Below, in pieces: positions 1 through 14,372 of a stretch of 64,000 nt of DNA; the first letter of the stretch is position 1; every line of letters begins with the position of its first letter. Under the pieces are notes generated by a model. The model had not been told where the DNA came from and made no database searches. It saw nothing but the letters and a program-made list of their open reading frames with translations. Origin of the DNA: Chaunax sp. Z400 (taxonomy: Eukaryota > Chordata > Actinopteri > Lophiiformes > Chaunacidae); contig CM075186.1 in NCBI GenBank assembly GCA_037577475.1, positions 2,825,501 to 2,889,500 on the forward strand, in the 5' to 3' direction. The position numbers and the translations under genes were made by a program.

Positions 1-3000
1 TGATATGGCCAATCATCAGGACGTCCATATTGCTTTCCGAGCTGATTGTGTTAAACACACATTTTTCAGAGGCTGGAATTTCCCCAACATGTGATCACAG
101 AGTTTACAGTCGTCTTGAACGCAGCATTAGCACAGACTGCATGCGTTCTTAATGTGTTGACATGTTTTGGATTGTTTTTTTACAAAGTTGGTGGCATTTT
201 CACAACCATGAGGATATTAGCTTGTTTTAGGCTCTTCTCCCTTTAGCTGAAACACTCACCCACTGTGGGAGTCTTAGTCCTCAAGTGAGGATAGTGTGTT
301 TTTGCCAAGAAGCCGATTGGTCAATGGTGGGAGACGAAGGTGACTGAGCCTCGACGTGTGCGATGATGATGATGATGATGAGAGGAGGGGTGTGAGAGGC
401 TGTGAGTGTCAGAGACACACTAATCCAAATGTCAGAGAACGACTGTTAGTCATTACAGAATGGAAGGTTGTTGGTTCTGTGTGGGATTGTGGGCTGAAGC
501 CAAGTCAACACATGATTTTTTTGGACAAACGACACCACTGATGGAACATTTTCTTATAGCCTTGCTGTAGCAGCATCGCTAACAGGGATCTACTGCTTCG
601 GTTCAGACTGCTCAGCAACTAGAGGACCGATTGTGGTGAGATTTTTGTACAGACATTCATGGTCCCAGGAGGATGAATCCTACTGACTGTTGGTGATCCC
701 CTGACTTTAACCTCTAGCTCCACCGTGAGGATGACGTTTGTGTTGGAATGAAATGTGTAGTCGGCTATCGGGATTAATAGCTATAATATTTTGGTTCCCA
801 CGTTCACGTTTTTTTTATAGTACTGAGCCTCTATTATCTGTTATTAGATACTTGATTATTTACCCCCAAATACAAATACTGGTTTATTACATTTGTGATT
901 ATTTGAAAGAAATATCTTTTTTTAGAATATAATATTCATTAAATGTCCCAAACTGTGGTGTAACTCACAAACCTTTGTCATCTGTTATAATCCACATATT
1001 TATTCTGGTACCACTTTCTATTCTGTTTGATCAAATACACCTAAAAACCCTCAATCACTATACTGGCCCCCCCTATTTGTTACAGGACAGTGAATTAGCG
1101 AATCCGTGCAAAAGTAAAATAGCTTGTGGTTTATAAGAGCGCCTCAGTCACAGTAAAACAAGCAACTGTGTGTTTTATAGAATATTTATTGTTTTTTTTT
1201 AACCGTCATTGTTTCCTGATGTTTCGGAGTGTTGGAGGTTTTTAGTAGAGTCAGTGTGGGAATAAGAGCCTCTCCTTCCTTTTCCATCTCAGCCATTATT
1301 AATCGGTTACACCTTGCTGTAGCACGACTTACTCCTTCTCTGTTGGCTTCACTTTAATGCTTTTTTTAGAGAAAACAATCAAATTTGCCAGCATTCAGCA
1401 GCTTTTTTTTTTTTTTTTTTTTTGCTCCTATATTTGCTATTCCTCTCCAAGGCAACGACAATAACAAACATCCTGCCCTCCTCTCCATCTTGACTTTGAT
1501 TTCCTCATGTTGCGGCGCTCCTGTGCCCTGGGGGGGGGGTTGCAGGTCGTGACTGATGTGGGTGAAGAAAGCACCATGGAGGGGGGGGGGTGAGCTCTGC
1601 CTCAGCACAGCCACTGCTTTGTCTAGACGTTGAGTTCCTGAGGAACACTGGCTGCTCTGTTCTCTCCCTTGATGGCAATTTCAGGTCAAATTGGCAGAAA
1701 ACAAAGTTTCTGGTGGAAAAAAACAATCTACTCTAATCTACTCTAATCTACTCTCTCTCTCTTTTTGTGTCTGACGGGGACAGCAGGTCACACCTGTTGG
1801 ACGATACAGACCAGGGTTCTACTTTATTTTAATTTACAATCAAAACATAGAAATAGAAACAATTCTAAGTTGAATGTCCGGATTTTGTCACAGTTTTTGT
1901 CACATTGTATACTTTGATTGATTAGTTCTGGTTTCACGTTAAGATTTTCCAACCATACTAAAGACGTTTTCCTGACACACCTTCATCCTGTCGTCATCGT
2001 CTACGTCGGCTGTGTCTTCCTCATCTTGATGATTGATTGTCCAGAATTCTGTCCAGGTCATCATAAAAAGGAAAATTGTCCTTCATACCGTCTCTTCCTC
2101 CCTCCCCCCGTGTGTTACTGCGGCTTTTTTTTTATGTTTTAATTTCAGATTTTCAGTTTTATATTCAAAACAAACATAAACAGAAAACGGCAACAAAAAC
2201 AAACCCAAAACTAAATCAAACAACAAAACAAAAACACTGCCAGATATATTGGCAACAGTTTTCAGGACATTACAGTCGAGCATTTTTTTTAATTTAAAAA
2301 AAAGCTTTAAAAAAAACGGATGTCCAAACCATCCAAAAAAGTGCTTTCACACTGTAAACGAACCAACTAAACCACCAGATCTTATATCTGTTAATTTGCT
2401 CGGATGGTTGTTGCCACCTGACATTTTGGTGGTTTGAGATCCCAAAACATAAAGTAATATTTATTATTTGAATGTACTGAAAATGTAGTGAAACTAAACA
2501 TGTTTTATAAAACAAAGTGATATATGCCATGATTTGTTTTTAAAAGGAAATAATGGACTGACCCTTCTTCAAACCCTGATGAGGTAAATATAATCCTGGA
2601 GGTGTTGAGTAAAGATCACAATATACCAGCTGATTTTGAGTTAATCACAGATTTCCACATCAAACGAATGGAATTGAAAGAAGTAACTATAAATAAGTAA
2701 AAGAAATAGATGAATACATTTCCCTCCAGCTGGGTTTCTTTTAGGTCAAATGTGACACATTTGTTCTTTAGCTCAGTTCTTTAAGGCAGTGCTCTGGTGT
2801 CAGTGGGGCCTGACTATGTGCAGGATTCTATTCCATCCAGCTCTTTTCACTAATTAGCTTTTCATCCCTGGATGAAGACATGCTAATCAGCGGAATCGTC
2901 CACACTGGTGGTCTGTTGGAATAAAACCTGCAGACTTCTGAGGCCTGTTTTGGAGAATGCCAGCTCCTCTCTGTATGACAGACACAGGGTTGATGGCGTA

Positions 3001-6000
3001 CCTGCTGCTTCCACTGTGTGCCTGCCAGTGACCCACTGTTTTACTCCAGGCTTCATTCTGGCCTCGCCAGCCGGCCACGTGTCAGGAACGGGACTGTGCC
3101 AGGGTCGTTTGGACATCCGGGGTCCTGGCAGTGGTGTGAAAGCAGCTCCATCATTTACTTTGAAAATATCTAATTAGTAAAATAAGATGAACACTAATAG
3201 ATGTGTAAATACGCTTTAAAATACTTGAAAAAGGGGCATAAAGTGCACATTATAGGTATCTGTTAAGAATCTGAAATCACCTTGAAATGTTTGCTTAAAT
3301 ATTTGGATATAAAATGATCAGTTTAGATAATACTGCTTGAATTAAATGCCTCATTCTTAATGGATTACAGGAGACGTCAGGTAAGTAATTTAATGGTAAC
3401 AATCATGATTTTTCTCAGGTTTATATCCTGGTGAACTTAAAGTCTTTGGATTATCGAAGTCTCTATAAGCTCCCCTGAAATTTTAAAGAGCATTTCTCAT
3501 GATTTTTTGATGTTTTAGTGACTAATTGACTGACTAGTAATGTTGGATTTGTGAAATTTTCTTGCAGCCGTGCATCAAACGCCTTTTATATATAATAAAC
3601 AATTAAATCAAAGTCTAAATTAAACACTTATAATTCCACAAACCCATAATAATAAAATAAATAATAATAGCACATTTATTGTTTTCCATCAAGCTGAATC
3701 CTGGAGAAGTCGATGAAACCAGTTAATAGTCAAGCCAACGCCTTTTGCTGCTCCGCAGACTTTCATCGTTGTTTTCTTTCCGCTGTCTGTTGTGATTCAG
3801 CTCTGTGGGATGTTGTTTTCAACAGTACCAGGAGGCACCGCGTCATTCCAGAGGTCTCTTTATGGGAAAGTCCTGGTATGTACATTAGAGGGTTTGTAAA
3901 AGGAGGAGGCATCAGAAAGGAACGGTGGCTGTTTGCAGCTTTTGTTGAGTCACCAAGGTTTTGTTTCTATCTTGGGGAGTATGAGCAAAAGAAAAGAAAG
4001 TTTTCAGAGGAATTATCATGAAAATGTGATACAACATGTACTAATGTATGTGCAACACATCCCTTTCTCTCCCTGAATGATGATGATGCACATTAATGAA
4101 TACATTTAACGCTCCTTTTGACCTCTTTCATAGGAGACTGCAAGTCACGAATAGTCGTCACTTTTTAAAGGGACGTCATCCACATGCATCGCTTCTAAGG
4201 ATCCGTTTACACCACAAGCGTTTTATCTAAAAACGGTACACATTTGTCGCCTTTCTCCATTTGTTTACACGACAACTGTGTTTATGGGGCCTGAAAATGC
4301 AAACTTCTGAAAAAGGCCACTCGACCGTCGTCGTCGTCACGTGAACGGGCAGAACACAACATCTCTGAAAACGATGATGTCATCGCCTCGCTTCGGTGCT
4401 TATTCACGTACACAGACATCCTACTATGGCCAGAACAACAACAACAACAACAACAACAACAAAAACAAAGGATTTCACATTTTGCTTGGAAATTGACTGA
4501 AACGATAAGTTGATTATTAAAATAAAAAAATAAAAAATTTATTCATCAGTTAATTAACATATAATTTCGGCTCTAAAATCTCTCTGACAGTCTGAACTAG
4601 ACTTGATTTGCTTTTTACCACCATGACCAGCCGGTTCCTCTCTGCCAGTGACCTTGCCGAGGTGAAAGTGTCCCTCTGTTCCCACACTTTATCTGGACTC
4701 TCTCCTGACTCAAACACCTTTATCAGTCTACCTGTCTCCTCCCCTGTTCCTCCTCCTGTCCCTTGTCCTTGTAGCTCTTTATCTTACATAGTCTTTTCAG
4801 TGTCACAGACAGCATCACCGTCACTAATGCCTTATCTCTTGTACTGTCTGTCATCTATTAGTTAAAGCCGTGGCCCTCCTTTGCAGGCATTGTGAATTAA
4901 AACCAGCGATAGCTGTAGCCGATGACTTTGAGTTGTCCTCACGTTTGACACTGTTTTTCCTTTTTCCCTGTTTTTTTTTAGCGACTTGGTTTTGCTGATA
5001 TTGAACCTCAGTAATTTCGTAGCACAGTGTGACAAAGCCTTGTGTCAGAACTCTGTACTTTATTTACACAGCCTGTTTAATGCGGGACTGTTGTGCCTTT
5101 ATTTTGCCTCTATATAAAAGTTCCAAAGGCATAATGGGGGTCGTTGTTGTTCTGTTGGTAAGGCAAAGGAAGTAACATCGCTGAATCGACAGGAGCGAGT
5201 CGGCGAGGCCGGTGGGACCAGACTGAGGCGACAGAAAGCAGCTAGTAGCATTTAGCAGCTAACTCCCAGGAAAAGAAAACTTTCTTCCAATTCCGACAGT
5301 CCGACATAGTTTTTTTTTTGTGTTGTTGTTCTGTTCTTGTGGCCATAGCATGCAGTCGGCGTCGATGGCTAGAACCGAAATAGCGATGCGCAAGGTGGGG
5401 TGGTGAAGTCATCGTTTTCAAAAGATTTTCAGGCCTGGAAAACGCCGTTGTCACGTCAACGAACGGCCAAAACGCAACAAAAGTTTACTTGAAATATTCT
5501 GAGTCTGGACAGAGATGGGTGTAAACTCCAGCCATACAACCCTGAGGCGGTGGTTGCTCCTCCTCATAGATAGTACATCTTCTCTACCTCCCTGCTTAGT
5601 GCCCTTTATAGACGTCTGTACCGATCAATAGTATTGACTGAATATCTTCTGTGTGTGTGACATTTTCTGAGCTGCTGGAAGGGGAGATTGTGATCTAATG
5701 AAGATGCAGTGGTAAACAGAGGTGATGGTTAGTCTCTAACTTGATGACAGGGACACACAAACACAAAGAAAACATTCGTTTTAACGATTGGTTGAACTTT
5801 TTTTTTAAAGACATTTAATTCAAAAGTAGGATTTTGGTGATCAGCGTTCTCTACACTGCTCTGCTGATGTTTAGGGTTATATCCAGCTAGAAAACCTCAC
5901 TGAGCCAATCGTCAGAGTTTTTCCCTGCACTGTGAGTCACTTTGACTGAAATGTAAAAGGCAGGTAGATAATCCTATCAGCCCTCCTGATTCAGGCAGAG

Positions 6001-6218
6001 TCTGTTCAGGCCTGTTTGTCAGCCCACATCCGTCACTCAAGACTCATCATAGCGAACGGCTCTAACGTATTAGAACCGACTCCAGTTACTCCTCCTTACA
6101 GGTTTCTGCTTCCTCTCTGCATCGTTTCCTTTGACTCTGTTCTCTTCTAGCCAATTATTCTGCATTTGCATCATTTTAGGAGTGAAGCTTGAAAATTTAG
6201 ACATTTCATTTAGACACG
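1..6218 (+). other. intron 1 of cttnbp2 (inferred), first part, no exon seen
   Basis: AT-rich sequence without a convincing coding exon. It contains a short GAT run (362-381), a poly(T) at 1403-1423, short CTACTCTAAT repeats near 1729-1760, a CAA run near 4436-4462 and the inverted-repeat element at 4241-5490. Assignment to intron 1 is inferred because exon 2 starts in phase 0 at 20619 and the N-terminal exon is absent. Confidence 0.6.
4241..5490. mobile_element. long inverted-repeat element (MITE-like, or two facing copies of one repeat)
   Basis: The arm at about 4241-4455 matches the reverse complement of about 5320-5490. Shared blocks include GGCCTGAAAAT, TCATCGTTTTC, a GTTGTTGTTCTG-type run and GGCCATAG. 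The arms are imperfect. The left arm extends outward to a GTTTACACCAC-type end near 4205. The ~850 bp between the arms has no transposase. The 'gtttacac' ends resemble a family of non-autonomous elements common in teleosts, but I cannot name it. Confidence 0.5.
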
Positions 6219-6219
6219 T

Positions 6220-6246
6220 CTGTGTGTGTGTGTGTGTGTGTGTCTG

Positions 6247-6286
<40 letters not shown>

Positions 6287-6377
6287 TGTTTCTGTGTGTG
6301 TGTGTGTGTGTGTGTCTGTTTCTGTGTGTGTGTGTGTGTGTGTGTGTCTGAGTGTGTGTGTGTGTGTGTGTGTGTGT
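6220..6377. repeat. (GT)n microsatellite with periodic TCTGTTTC interruptions
   Basis: About 158 bp. Three similar interruptions (near 6240, 6284 and 6314) suggest expansion by duplication of a longer unit. Confidence 0.9.
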
Positions 6378-6718
6378 ATCCGTTGCCAGCAGGGTGGCAT
6401 CCACAGTTTAGAGTTGTGTGTTGATGTGTGAAAAAATTTGATGAAAAAAAAAATTTCAGCATGGGGGTGAAATCAACCGGATATAAAATGCTGACACACA
6501 TTTAATCAAAGAAATAGATATGCATTCACATGACTGCACCATGAACTGACACACGCACACACACACTTGCTGCCCTATCAGATGTTGGGGGGCTTTTTGT
6601 GCTTCTGCCCACAGGGACTATGAGGTTTAATCAAGCAGCAGGCCTGTGTTGGTTTACTGTGGCATTAAGGATAAAAATAGGCTGCGAGGAGCTGACTATA
6701 CACCGCTGCAAGTCATGC

Positions 6719-6781
6719 TGTGTGTGTGTGTGTGTGTGCGCACGTGTGTGTGTGTGTGCGCACGTGTGTGTGTGTGTGTGC
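6719..6781. repeat. (GT)n microsatellite with GCGCAC interruptions
   Basis: 63 bp of GT with two identical GCGCAC interruptions. Confidence 0.85.
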
Positions 6782-7239
6782 ATTGACTAAAATGTACGTT
6801 TACGTGTTTACTCTGAAGGGTTTGCCTCAGTATGTTTTATTTGTCTGAAGTTTCTCTTCCACTTTATTTTTTTTTTTATAAACAACATTAACATATACTG
6901 TAGCTGAGGGATTGAAAGTTTTCTGTGTGTGTCTGGGTGTGTGTCTGGGTGTGTGTAGGTGTGTTTGTTTGTGATTGTGTGTGTGTGTGGGTGGTTTGTT
7001 CTGAAGCCTTTACTGCACATACCGGTATACATAAACAGATTTATCTGCTTTATTTGACTCTATATTTGACTATAATTTAATTTTCGATGAGGCAGTTTTA
7101 ATTATACTGTTGTATTATATTTACTGCTACTGTCATCTTTAATAAATTGTCTGAAAAAAATTGCACCACACATACTGAGAAATGTGTGATGTGTTTAGGA
7201 AGCGTGGGTAATTTTCTAACTGAGCTCTGTCCAGAGTTC

Positions 7240-7440
7240 AAAAATACATCAACTTTTAACGTCCATAAAACGTCAGAGAATAACCTGCTGTGCTGATCTG
7301 GACAGATAGAGCCAGGCTAGTCGTTTCCCTCTGCTTCATGTGTTTATGCTAAGCTAAGCTAAGCTGAAAGGATTTAGCTCCATAGATTCTTATCAGTCTT
7401 CGTGTCTCTCTGGGAAAGATGGAGCCATGAGTATTTCCCA
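7240..7440. repeat. interspersed teleost repeat containing GCTAAGCTAAGCTAAGC
   Basis: The phrase GAGCCAGGCTAG followed by TTTCCCTCTGCTTC and tandem CTAAG matches, from memory, a very common uncharacterised teleost interspersed repeat. Borders are approximate. Confidence 0.4.
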
Positions 7441-7974
7441 GAACTCCGACTCAGTCCCAGTAACCAAACCCATTCCTGCAGATAATTGGCCTGTGTTTTC
7501 TCCCCTGAAACAACATTCATCCATCCATCATGGGACACTGAAGCTCTCTAGAAAAAACAGACAAATTTAAGACCTGGACCGTTAAAAAGAAGGTTTTAAA
7601 TTGTTAAGTTGTGGTGAGGGAGGAGCCATGTTTGTCCGTGTGTTTGGCTGATATCCAGGATCTCACAGGAGCCTGAAACCGTTCCTGTTTATTGCCGTCG
7701 TGGTGGTGTGTATTGTGTATTGTGTATTGTGTCGTACATGTGAGCGGGAGATTTAGGATGGGAGGGTTAGGAAGTCCTGGGAATGCTGGATTGTGATTTT
7801 CATGGGTTGCTGTGTGACTGTGTGAAGCGATGAAACGTCACATGACAACATAAAGCGCGTCTCTGTGCTCTTTCACATGAGGATTACTTATCGCTCCATC
7901 GTAAGCTACTTTTTCACGGCGGATAACTTGGCTGCAGGCGGTTAGAAGACGGGTTTGTGTGTTTTCTGTCCCCT

Positions 7975-8125
7975 GGTGTGTGTGTGTGTGTCTGTTCTCG
8001 GTTGTGTATTTACATGTGTGTGTGTTCTTGTGTGTGTGTGTGTGTGTGTTTGTGTGTGTGTGTTCTTGTGTGTGTGTGTGTGTGTGTTTGTGTGTGTGTT
8101 TGTGTGTGTGTGTGTGTTCTTGTGC

Positions 8126-8160
<35 letters not shown>

Positions 8161-8161
8161 C

Positions 8162-8239
<78 letters not shown>

Positions 8240-8250
8240 GTGTTCTTGTG

Positions 8251-8281
<31 letters not shown>

Positions 8282-8306
8282 TCTTGTGTGTGTGTGTGTT
8301 CTTGTG

Positions 8307-8340
<34 letters not shown>

Positions 8341-8341
8341 C
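7975..8341. repeat. (GT)n microsatellite, 367 bp, interrupted by TTCTTG and TTTG
   Basis: Long GT array with recurring GTTCTTGTG and GTTTGTG variants, again suggesting block duplication. Its open frames encode only Val-Cys or Thr-His repeats. Confidence 0.9.
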
Positions 8342-8987
8342 ATACGGTGTCTGGGGCTTCATCAAACTTTCATGGAGGTTGACAGCTGAACTCATTAAAC
8401 ATGAGTGCAGAACGCTGCAACTGCATGGGATTCTGGGTAAAAAAAAAAATCACCACTTTAGCCACCAATCTGCATCTACAGTGTGTGTGTTTGTACTTCT
8501 GTTTTAATGAGATCGTACTGAAAATGAACGATTTTGTCACAGACCTGTCGATGGATCAGTCGTTACAAACTGATTCTGATTCACAGCGTTTCCCCTGGAA
8601 GTGTTTTTAGGCCCCGTGTATAAGAGCTGATAGAGATTATGACCACGCACCAAGTGTTTGTTTATTTAATTTCCATGTAAAACAGTTTGAAACAAAGTGA
8701 TCAGAAGGAGAGGATGACTCGATGACCTGCGTTTACTGCACACGACCACATTTCACTTCACCGGAGGAAGATACAGCAAATAAAAGAAATGATTTGGTTC
8801 ACAAAGGTTACTTTGAAAATAAGTAGTTCAAAACATTGTAAAAAAAATAAAATGAATAAAAATATCATATCAAAATATTAAAGTATAATATAAACTACAC
8901 TTAGCACAGTGAACACAGTGTGGATGACTTATTGCTGCTTCTCTGGGTCCCAGACAGGTTTTTGATGTTTGTCCCCATCGACTGGTT

Positions 8988-9128
8988 CAGCTTCACCTGA
9001 TGCTGAATATTAGAGAATATTCAGCTTCACCTGATGCTGAATATTAGAGAATATTCAGCTTCACCTGATGCTGAATATTAGAGAATATTCAGCTTCACCT
9101 GATGCTGAATATTAGAGAATATTCAGCA
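8988..9128. repeat. 34-bp tandem repeat, four copies, each able to form a hairpin
   Basis: Starts at 8988, 9022, 9056 and 9090 give a period of exactly 34 bp with virtually identical copies. Each unit contains ATTCAGC and GCTGAAT on opposite sides. Confidence 0.9.
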
Positions 9129-9415
9129 TTTTTTAAACAATCATTCCATTATAAAAACAGTGTTTTGAAGGTAACCTCAGCCCTAACATCCCCCACAATG
9201 AGGAGATGAGGCTGTTTCTCTCTTTGAAAATGAACTGAATGAATATCTCATGTGAAGCAATAGTTCAGCAACCCTCTGGTGAAACGACTCTCCCTGTGGA
9301 ATCATCAGCCGTTTTCTTCTGCTTCTAGTAAAGGAAGAAAAGAAAAGAAAGAAAAGATACACATTTGTTTTCACACTCTGTTCGCCGACTTACAGCTGGA
9401 AACACCAGGAGAACC

Positions 9416-9702
9416 TTTCCTTTCCTTTCCTTTCCTTTCCTTTCCTTTCCTTTCCTGTCCTGTCCTGTCCTGTCCTGTCCTGTCCTGTCCTGTCCTGTCC
9501 TTTCCTTTCCTTTCCTGTCCTGTCCTTTCCTTTCCTTTCCTTTCCTTTCCTTTCCTTTCCTTTCCTGTCCTTTCCTTTCCTTTCCTTTCCTTTCCTTTCC
9601 TTTCCTTTCCTTTCCTTTCCTTTCCTGTCCTGTCCTGTCCTGTCCTGTCCTGTCCTGTCCTTTCCTTTCCTTTCCTTTCCTTTCCTTTCCTTTCCTGTCC
9701 TG
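9416..9702. repeat. TTTCC/TGTCC pentanucleotide array
   Basis: About 57 pentamers, pure pyrimidine except for the G of TGTCC. TGTCC units occur in blocks. The wide open frames on both strands are artefacts. Confidence 0.95.
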
Positions 9703-9841
9703 CTGCTGCGTTGGTTATATAACAGCGTCCTGCTTCCTCACTGATGTCAGAGGGATGCTGGCTGTCTCTGCCTCCTCTGACAGCACTGATGCCTCTGGGG
9801 CAACACAACGACCAGCCCCTCCTGCCTCCACCCAACCGTAG

Positions 9842-9849
<8 letters not shown>

Positions 9850-9878
<29 letters not shown>
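9850..9878. repeat. (GA)n microsatellite
   Basis: 29 bp of uninterrupted GA. Confidence 0.85.
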
Positions 9879-9883
<5 letters not shown>

Positions 9884-10220
9884 TTAGAGAAACTGCCCCT
9901 GAGTGGGGCAGATCAGGAGAGAGCTGCCCCACTTTAGCTGTAATATGAGATCATTTGTCACCCTCACTCATTCAAAACGGTTTCAACCATCTCTGTATGT
10001 CGCTGACCAACCTCACCTTTTATTGGTCCAGTGCAGTGCAGTGCATTGTGGTTGTTGTAGGTTTTAATTACCTACAACAAAAGGGAAAACCACGGCCCTT
10101 CTTCTCTATTTTTTTTTCTGGTCGTGTCGCACTGATATCAGAAATAATACCAACCTTCCAAAAGCATCGACAGCCCAGTTTATGATAAGACCACCTTTCC
10201 AGCAAAGAATCCATTCATTT

Positions 10221-10345
10221 GGATGGGATAGCGCAGTGGTTAGAGCATGCAGCCATGTACCGAGGCTACAGTCCTCTAGCGGCCGGCGCCGGTTAGATTC
10301 CGACCCGTGGCCATTCTATGAAATAAAGGCATAAACCTGCCCAAA
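10221..10345 (+). mobile_element. tRNA-derived SINE-like element
   Basis: The head GGGATAGCGCAGTGGTTAG resembles a pol III A box region, and GGTTAGATTCCGACC (about 10291-10305) a B box. The spacing of about 60 nt fits a tRNA-derived SINE. The body is short and ends in an A-rich stretch. Family not identified. Confidence 0.5.
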
Positions 10346-11600
10346 AAAATAACTTAACCAAAGACGGATAAACGTCTACCCTAATTTGCAAACCAGGCCA
10401 AAATATCTGATTTTAATGTCTCATCCTTCTCCCCGACATTCTCCCCCAGGCTTTTTTCCCTTCCTCTTTCCCCATCTTTTTTCCCTCTGAGCCTCTCTTC
10501 TTCCCTTTCATCTCAATCTAATTTGTGCTCTCCCTCCTCCACCTCCTTCGTCTGTACTGTAATCTCATGCTCTGGTATCTGTTTCTCTTTGTCAAATCAA
10601 ATCCTTTTTTTTTTGCCCACATCGATCCATCCAGGAAAGTGAATTCCCTCATGATTGCAGGTCAGGGATGCTGTCAGATGCTCTCTTTCACTCTCGGCTG
10701 GGATACATATCTAATTCAGTAACCACCGACCATCATCACTCTGCATGCTGATGGAGTATTTATGTAACAGTTCTCTGCATGCGTTTACTACCGCTGTTGT
10801 CATTAATTTAATTTTTCTACTGTGTCGTATTAAGCTGGGGAAATGGTCTGAGCTCCCCTTGGAGTCCAGACACTGGTGGTGGTGGCGGCGGCTGATGACT
10901 CAGCTGAGACAGATGAAATGATGAAGTCGGTGAATCTGCAGCATGAAAGAACTAGAGGAACAGAGAGAGTCATATTTAAAAAGACAGCAGCAACACGATA
11001 GGCTGACAATGAAGGTGTGCCGCTGTGCTATTGGATAGATGTGACCAGCTGATGAGAACAGCTGATGACTCAATTGATTGCCGAGACCATGATAGCAGGA
11101 AAATAAGATTGAGCATGTGTGTGAGCTATGAACAACGGGATAGCATGAGGAATAAAGGAGTGTGCAAAGGTTTAGTCTTCCTGACGTAACACGCTAGAGC
11201 TGCATTTCACTTCCTGTTTACATCCTGCAGAGTCATGATTGGTTTCAAAGAGTTTCTGAGATAAATAATCATAATATTTGATTAATCAATAAGACTCCCT
11301 GAATGTTTGGAGGTAAGACGGTGCATTTGTGCTGTGCTGATAGTTATACTGATGTTATATGATCAGCTTCAGTTTAACATATAAGCTCTAAGTGACCACT
11401 TGTCAAGCTTAAGTGTTCTTAATGTTCCACCATTCCTTGCATTTAAATGTCACAGCCAATCAGAGCTCACGGACGGATAATGTCGGAGAATAAGTGTTGA
11501 AGAGAAGACGTGTTAATGGGTGTGTGTGTGATGACAGATCGGCCTCAGGATTGCTGCCAACATCCCCAGGGTCAATGCATCCTGAGGGGGCTATGCACCC

Positions 11601-12276
<676 letters not shown>

Positions 12277-12314
<38 letters not shown>

Positions 12315-12326
12315 ACACACACACCC

Positions 12327-12373
<47 letters not shown>

Positions 12374-12388
12374 ACACACACACCCACT

Positions 12389-12472
<84 letters not shown>

Positions 12473-12510
12473 ACTGCACACACACACACACAAGAACACA
12501 CACACACAAG

Positions 12511-12591
<81 letters not shown>

Positions 12592-12705
12592 ACTGCACAC
12601 ACAGACACACACAGACTGAGAGAGGTTCTGGATCTTTCTAGATCTCCAGAGAGCAGAAATTGATCCAAAAAGTACCCCCCCCCAGCATTTTCAGCCAATC
12701 TCGTC
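12277..12705. repeat. second copy of the duplicated CA block
   Basis: The unique 94-bp tail recurs at 12612-12705, 429 bp after its first occurrence. Internal landmarks are offset by 409, 423 and 429 bp, so the copies differ only in CA repeat number. Confidence 0.9.
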
Positions 12706-14372
12706 TCCTAATTCCCTCCTCGCTCGGTGCTGTTTGCCAGCTTGTTGTGGCTCTGACCTAGAAAACCAAATCGAGTTTGGAGTGACCGAGGAGGCACCTC
12801 AGGAGTTTACAACATAAATCAGGTCGTTTTTCACGCAGAGAAGCTGCAGTCGTCAATATGCTCCGAGGTGTAATTCACACATTAGTACAAAGTTCTCGTG
12901 GTTGTGATGGCACAGATTTGTTCGTAAGCAAATGTGAAAGAAGGCCGAAGGCAAAGTAGAAGTGTGTAAATTAAAAAAAAAGGTATACTGAATATATATC
13001 ATACACTAAGCTGATTATTATCGTGGAGATTCTCAGCTGCAAGAAATTTTCCAGAAACCCTCAAACCTTTCATTAACACAGGAATTTCCAGTCTCAGTTT
13101 TTATGGGCGTTTAGAAGCTGTACCCCCAAAAAGTCTTGTTCCAGAGGCCGTGCCGTTTTCACAAACCAAACCACTGGAAATACACCAACCAATGTTCTGC
13201 TTCTGTTTCTCATTGTCAGGTATTAATATCACTGACTCTTTCATCAGTCACTTAATAATTTATTTGATTTTAATTATTAGCTTTCAACCCCGGCCACAGC
13301 CTCCAACGTTCTGTCCAATCCTGTGTTATTCAATTGTCTTTTATTCTCAGTGCCAAACAAATCTGTAACACGAACCCATCATTCTTATTAAGTCTACCTT
13401 AAATTGTACGCATGCACAAAGGAAATCGACTTTAACAAAATAAAAAATGCTCCCTGCAAGTTTTATTTGTCAGGCTTTAAGCACATAATCTGCATAATTG
13501 TAAAATCTTGCATGACTCTGTCAGAATCTCTCGCACACAAAATCCGTATGCTTAATATGTGTTGATGATCCAGAAATTAAGTGAAGCAAACTGTGCAGAA
13601 TGAAGTGAATAATAGCATTTTGATGAATGTTGGAATAAGTATCCATATCCAGTCGACAGCCTCGTCACGCTGAGCCGACCCTGTGTGGCTGAAACAAGAG
13701 CCCGCAGAGGCAAAGGTCGGTATATTGACATGACCGTCCTCCCGGTGAGCTGCGGAACAGACGCCACCCGGCAGCACAGCAACCGACAGGAAGCTTTGAT
13801 TAAAAGCCCAGTGGCTGGAAACAGGCACCACTTATGATAAACTCTTCAGCCTTAGTGGCTGTGACGGTGCTGTTTGAGGCTCCACAAACTTTCACATGTC
13901 AAGGACCTTTAAATGTACAAAAATCATACCACAGGCTCTGATTGGATACGATTTACTCCCAGGGTACCTGATTAAAAAAAATGTTCCTTTAGATGTTTTA
14001 TTACAGAAAGTGTATGAAACCAAACTAGTCATCCGTTCTATGATTCTGTTACCATTCTCCATTTTGCTCGAGACCCACTAGAACCACCTTAAGAACCCCC
14101 TGGGGGTCCCTGGACCCTACTTTTGACCCAACTGCTACAGTTCTATTCTAGTCAGTCTGCACGGTTGGTTGTGTCATTGCTGCTGCTGCCTGTGCTGTTG
14201 CATGATTACACACAGGATGTTTAATGTAGTAGAAAACATTTAAGGCTCTTATTTCCAGAACAGTTGCTGGACGTCGTCTATCTCAACTTGCAATTAAATC
14301 ATTTTATGTGCGCTTCATTTAACATTGTGAGATCGTTTTTTTTGTTTTTTTTTCTCACCATCTCCATCTGTT

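Noticed and set aside
7838..8395. Open frames over the GT array on both strands
   Set aside because: Dinucleotide-repeat artefacts; open in several frames at once.
9279..9847. About 150-residue open frames on both strands
   Set aside because: Produced by the TTTCC/TGTCC pentamers, which cycle through all frames without stops.
10221..10345. Functional tRNA gene
   Set aside because: A and B box-like sequences are present but no full cloverleaf or anticodon arm could be drawn; fits a SINE head.
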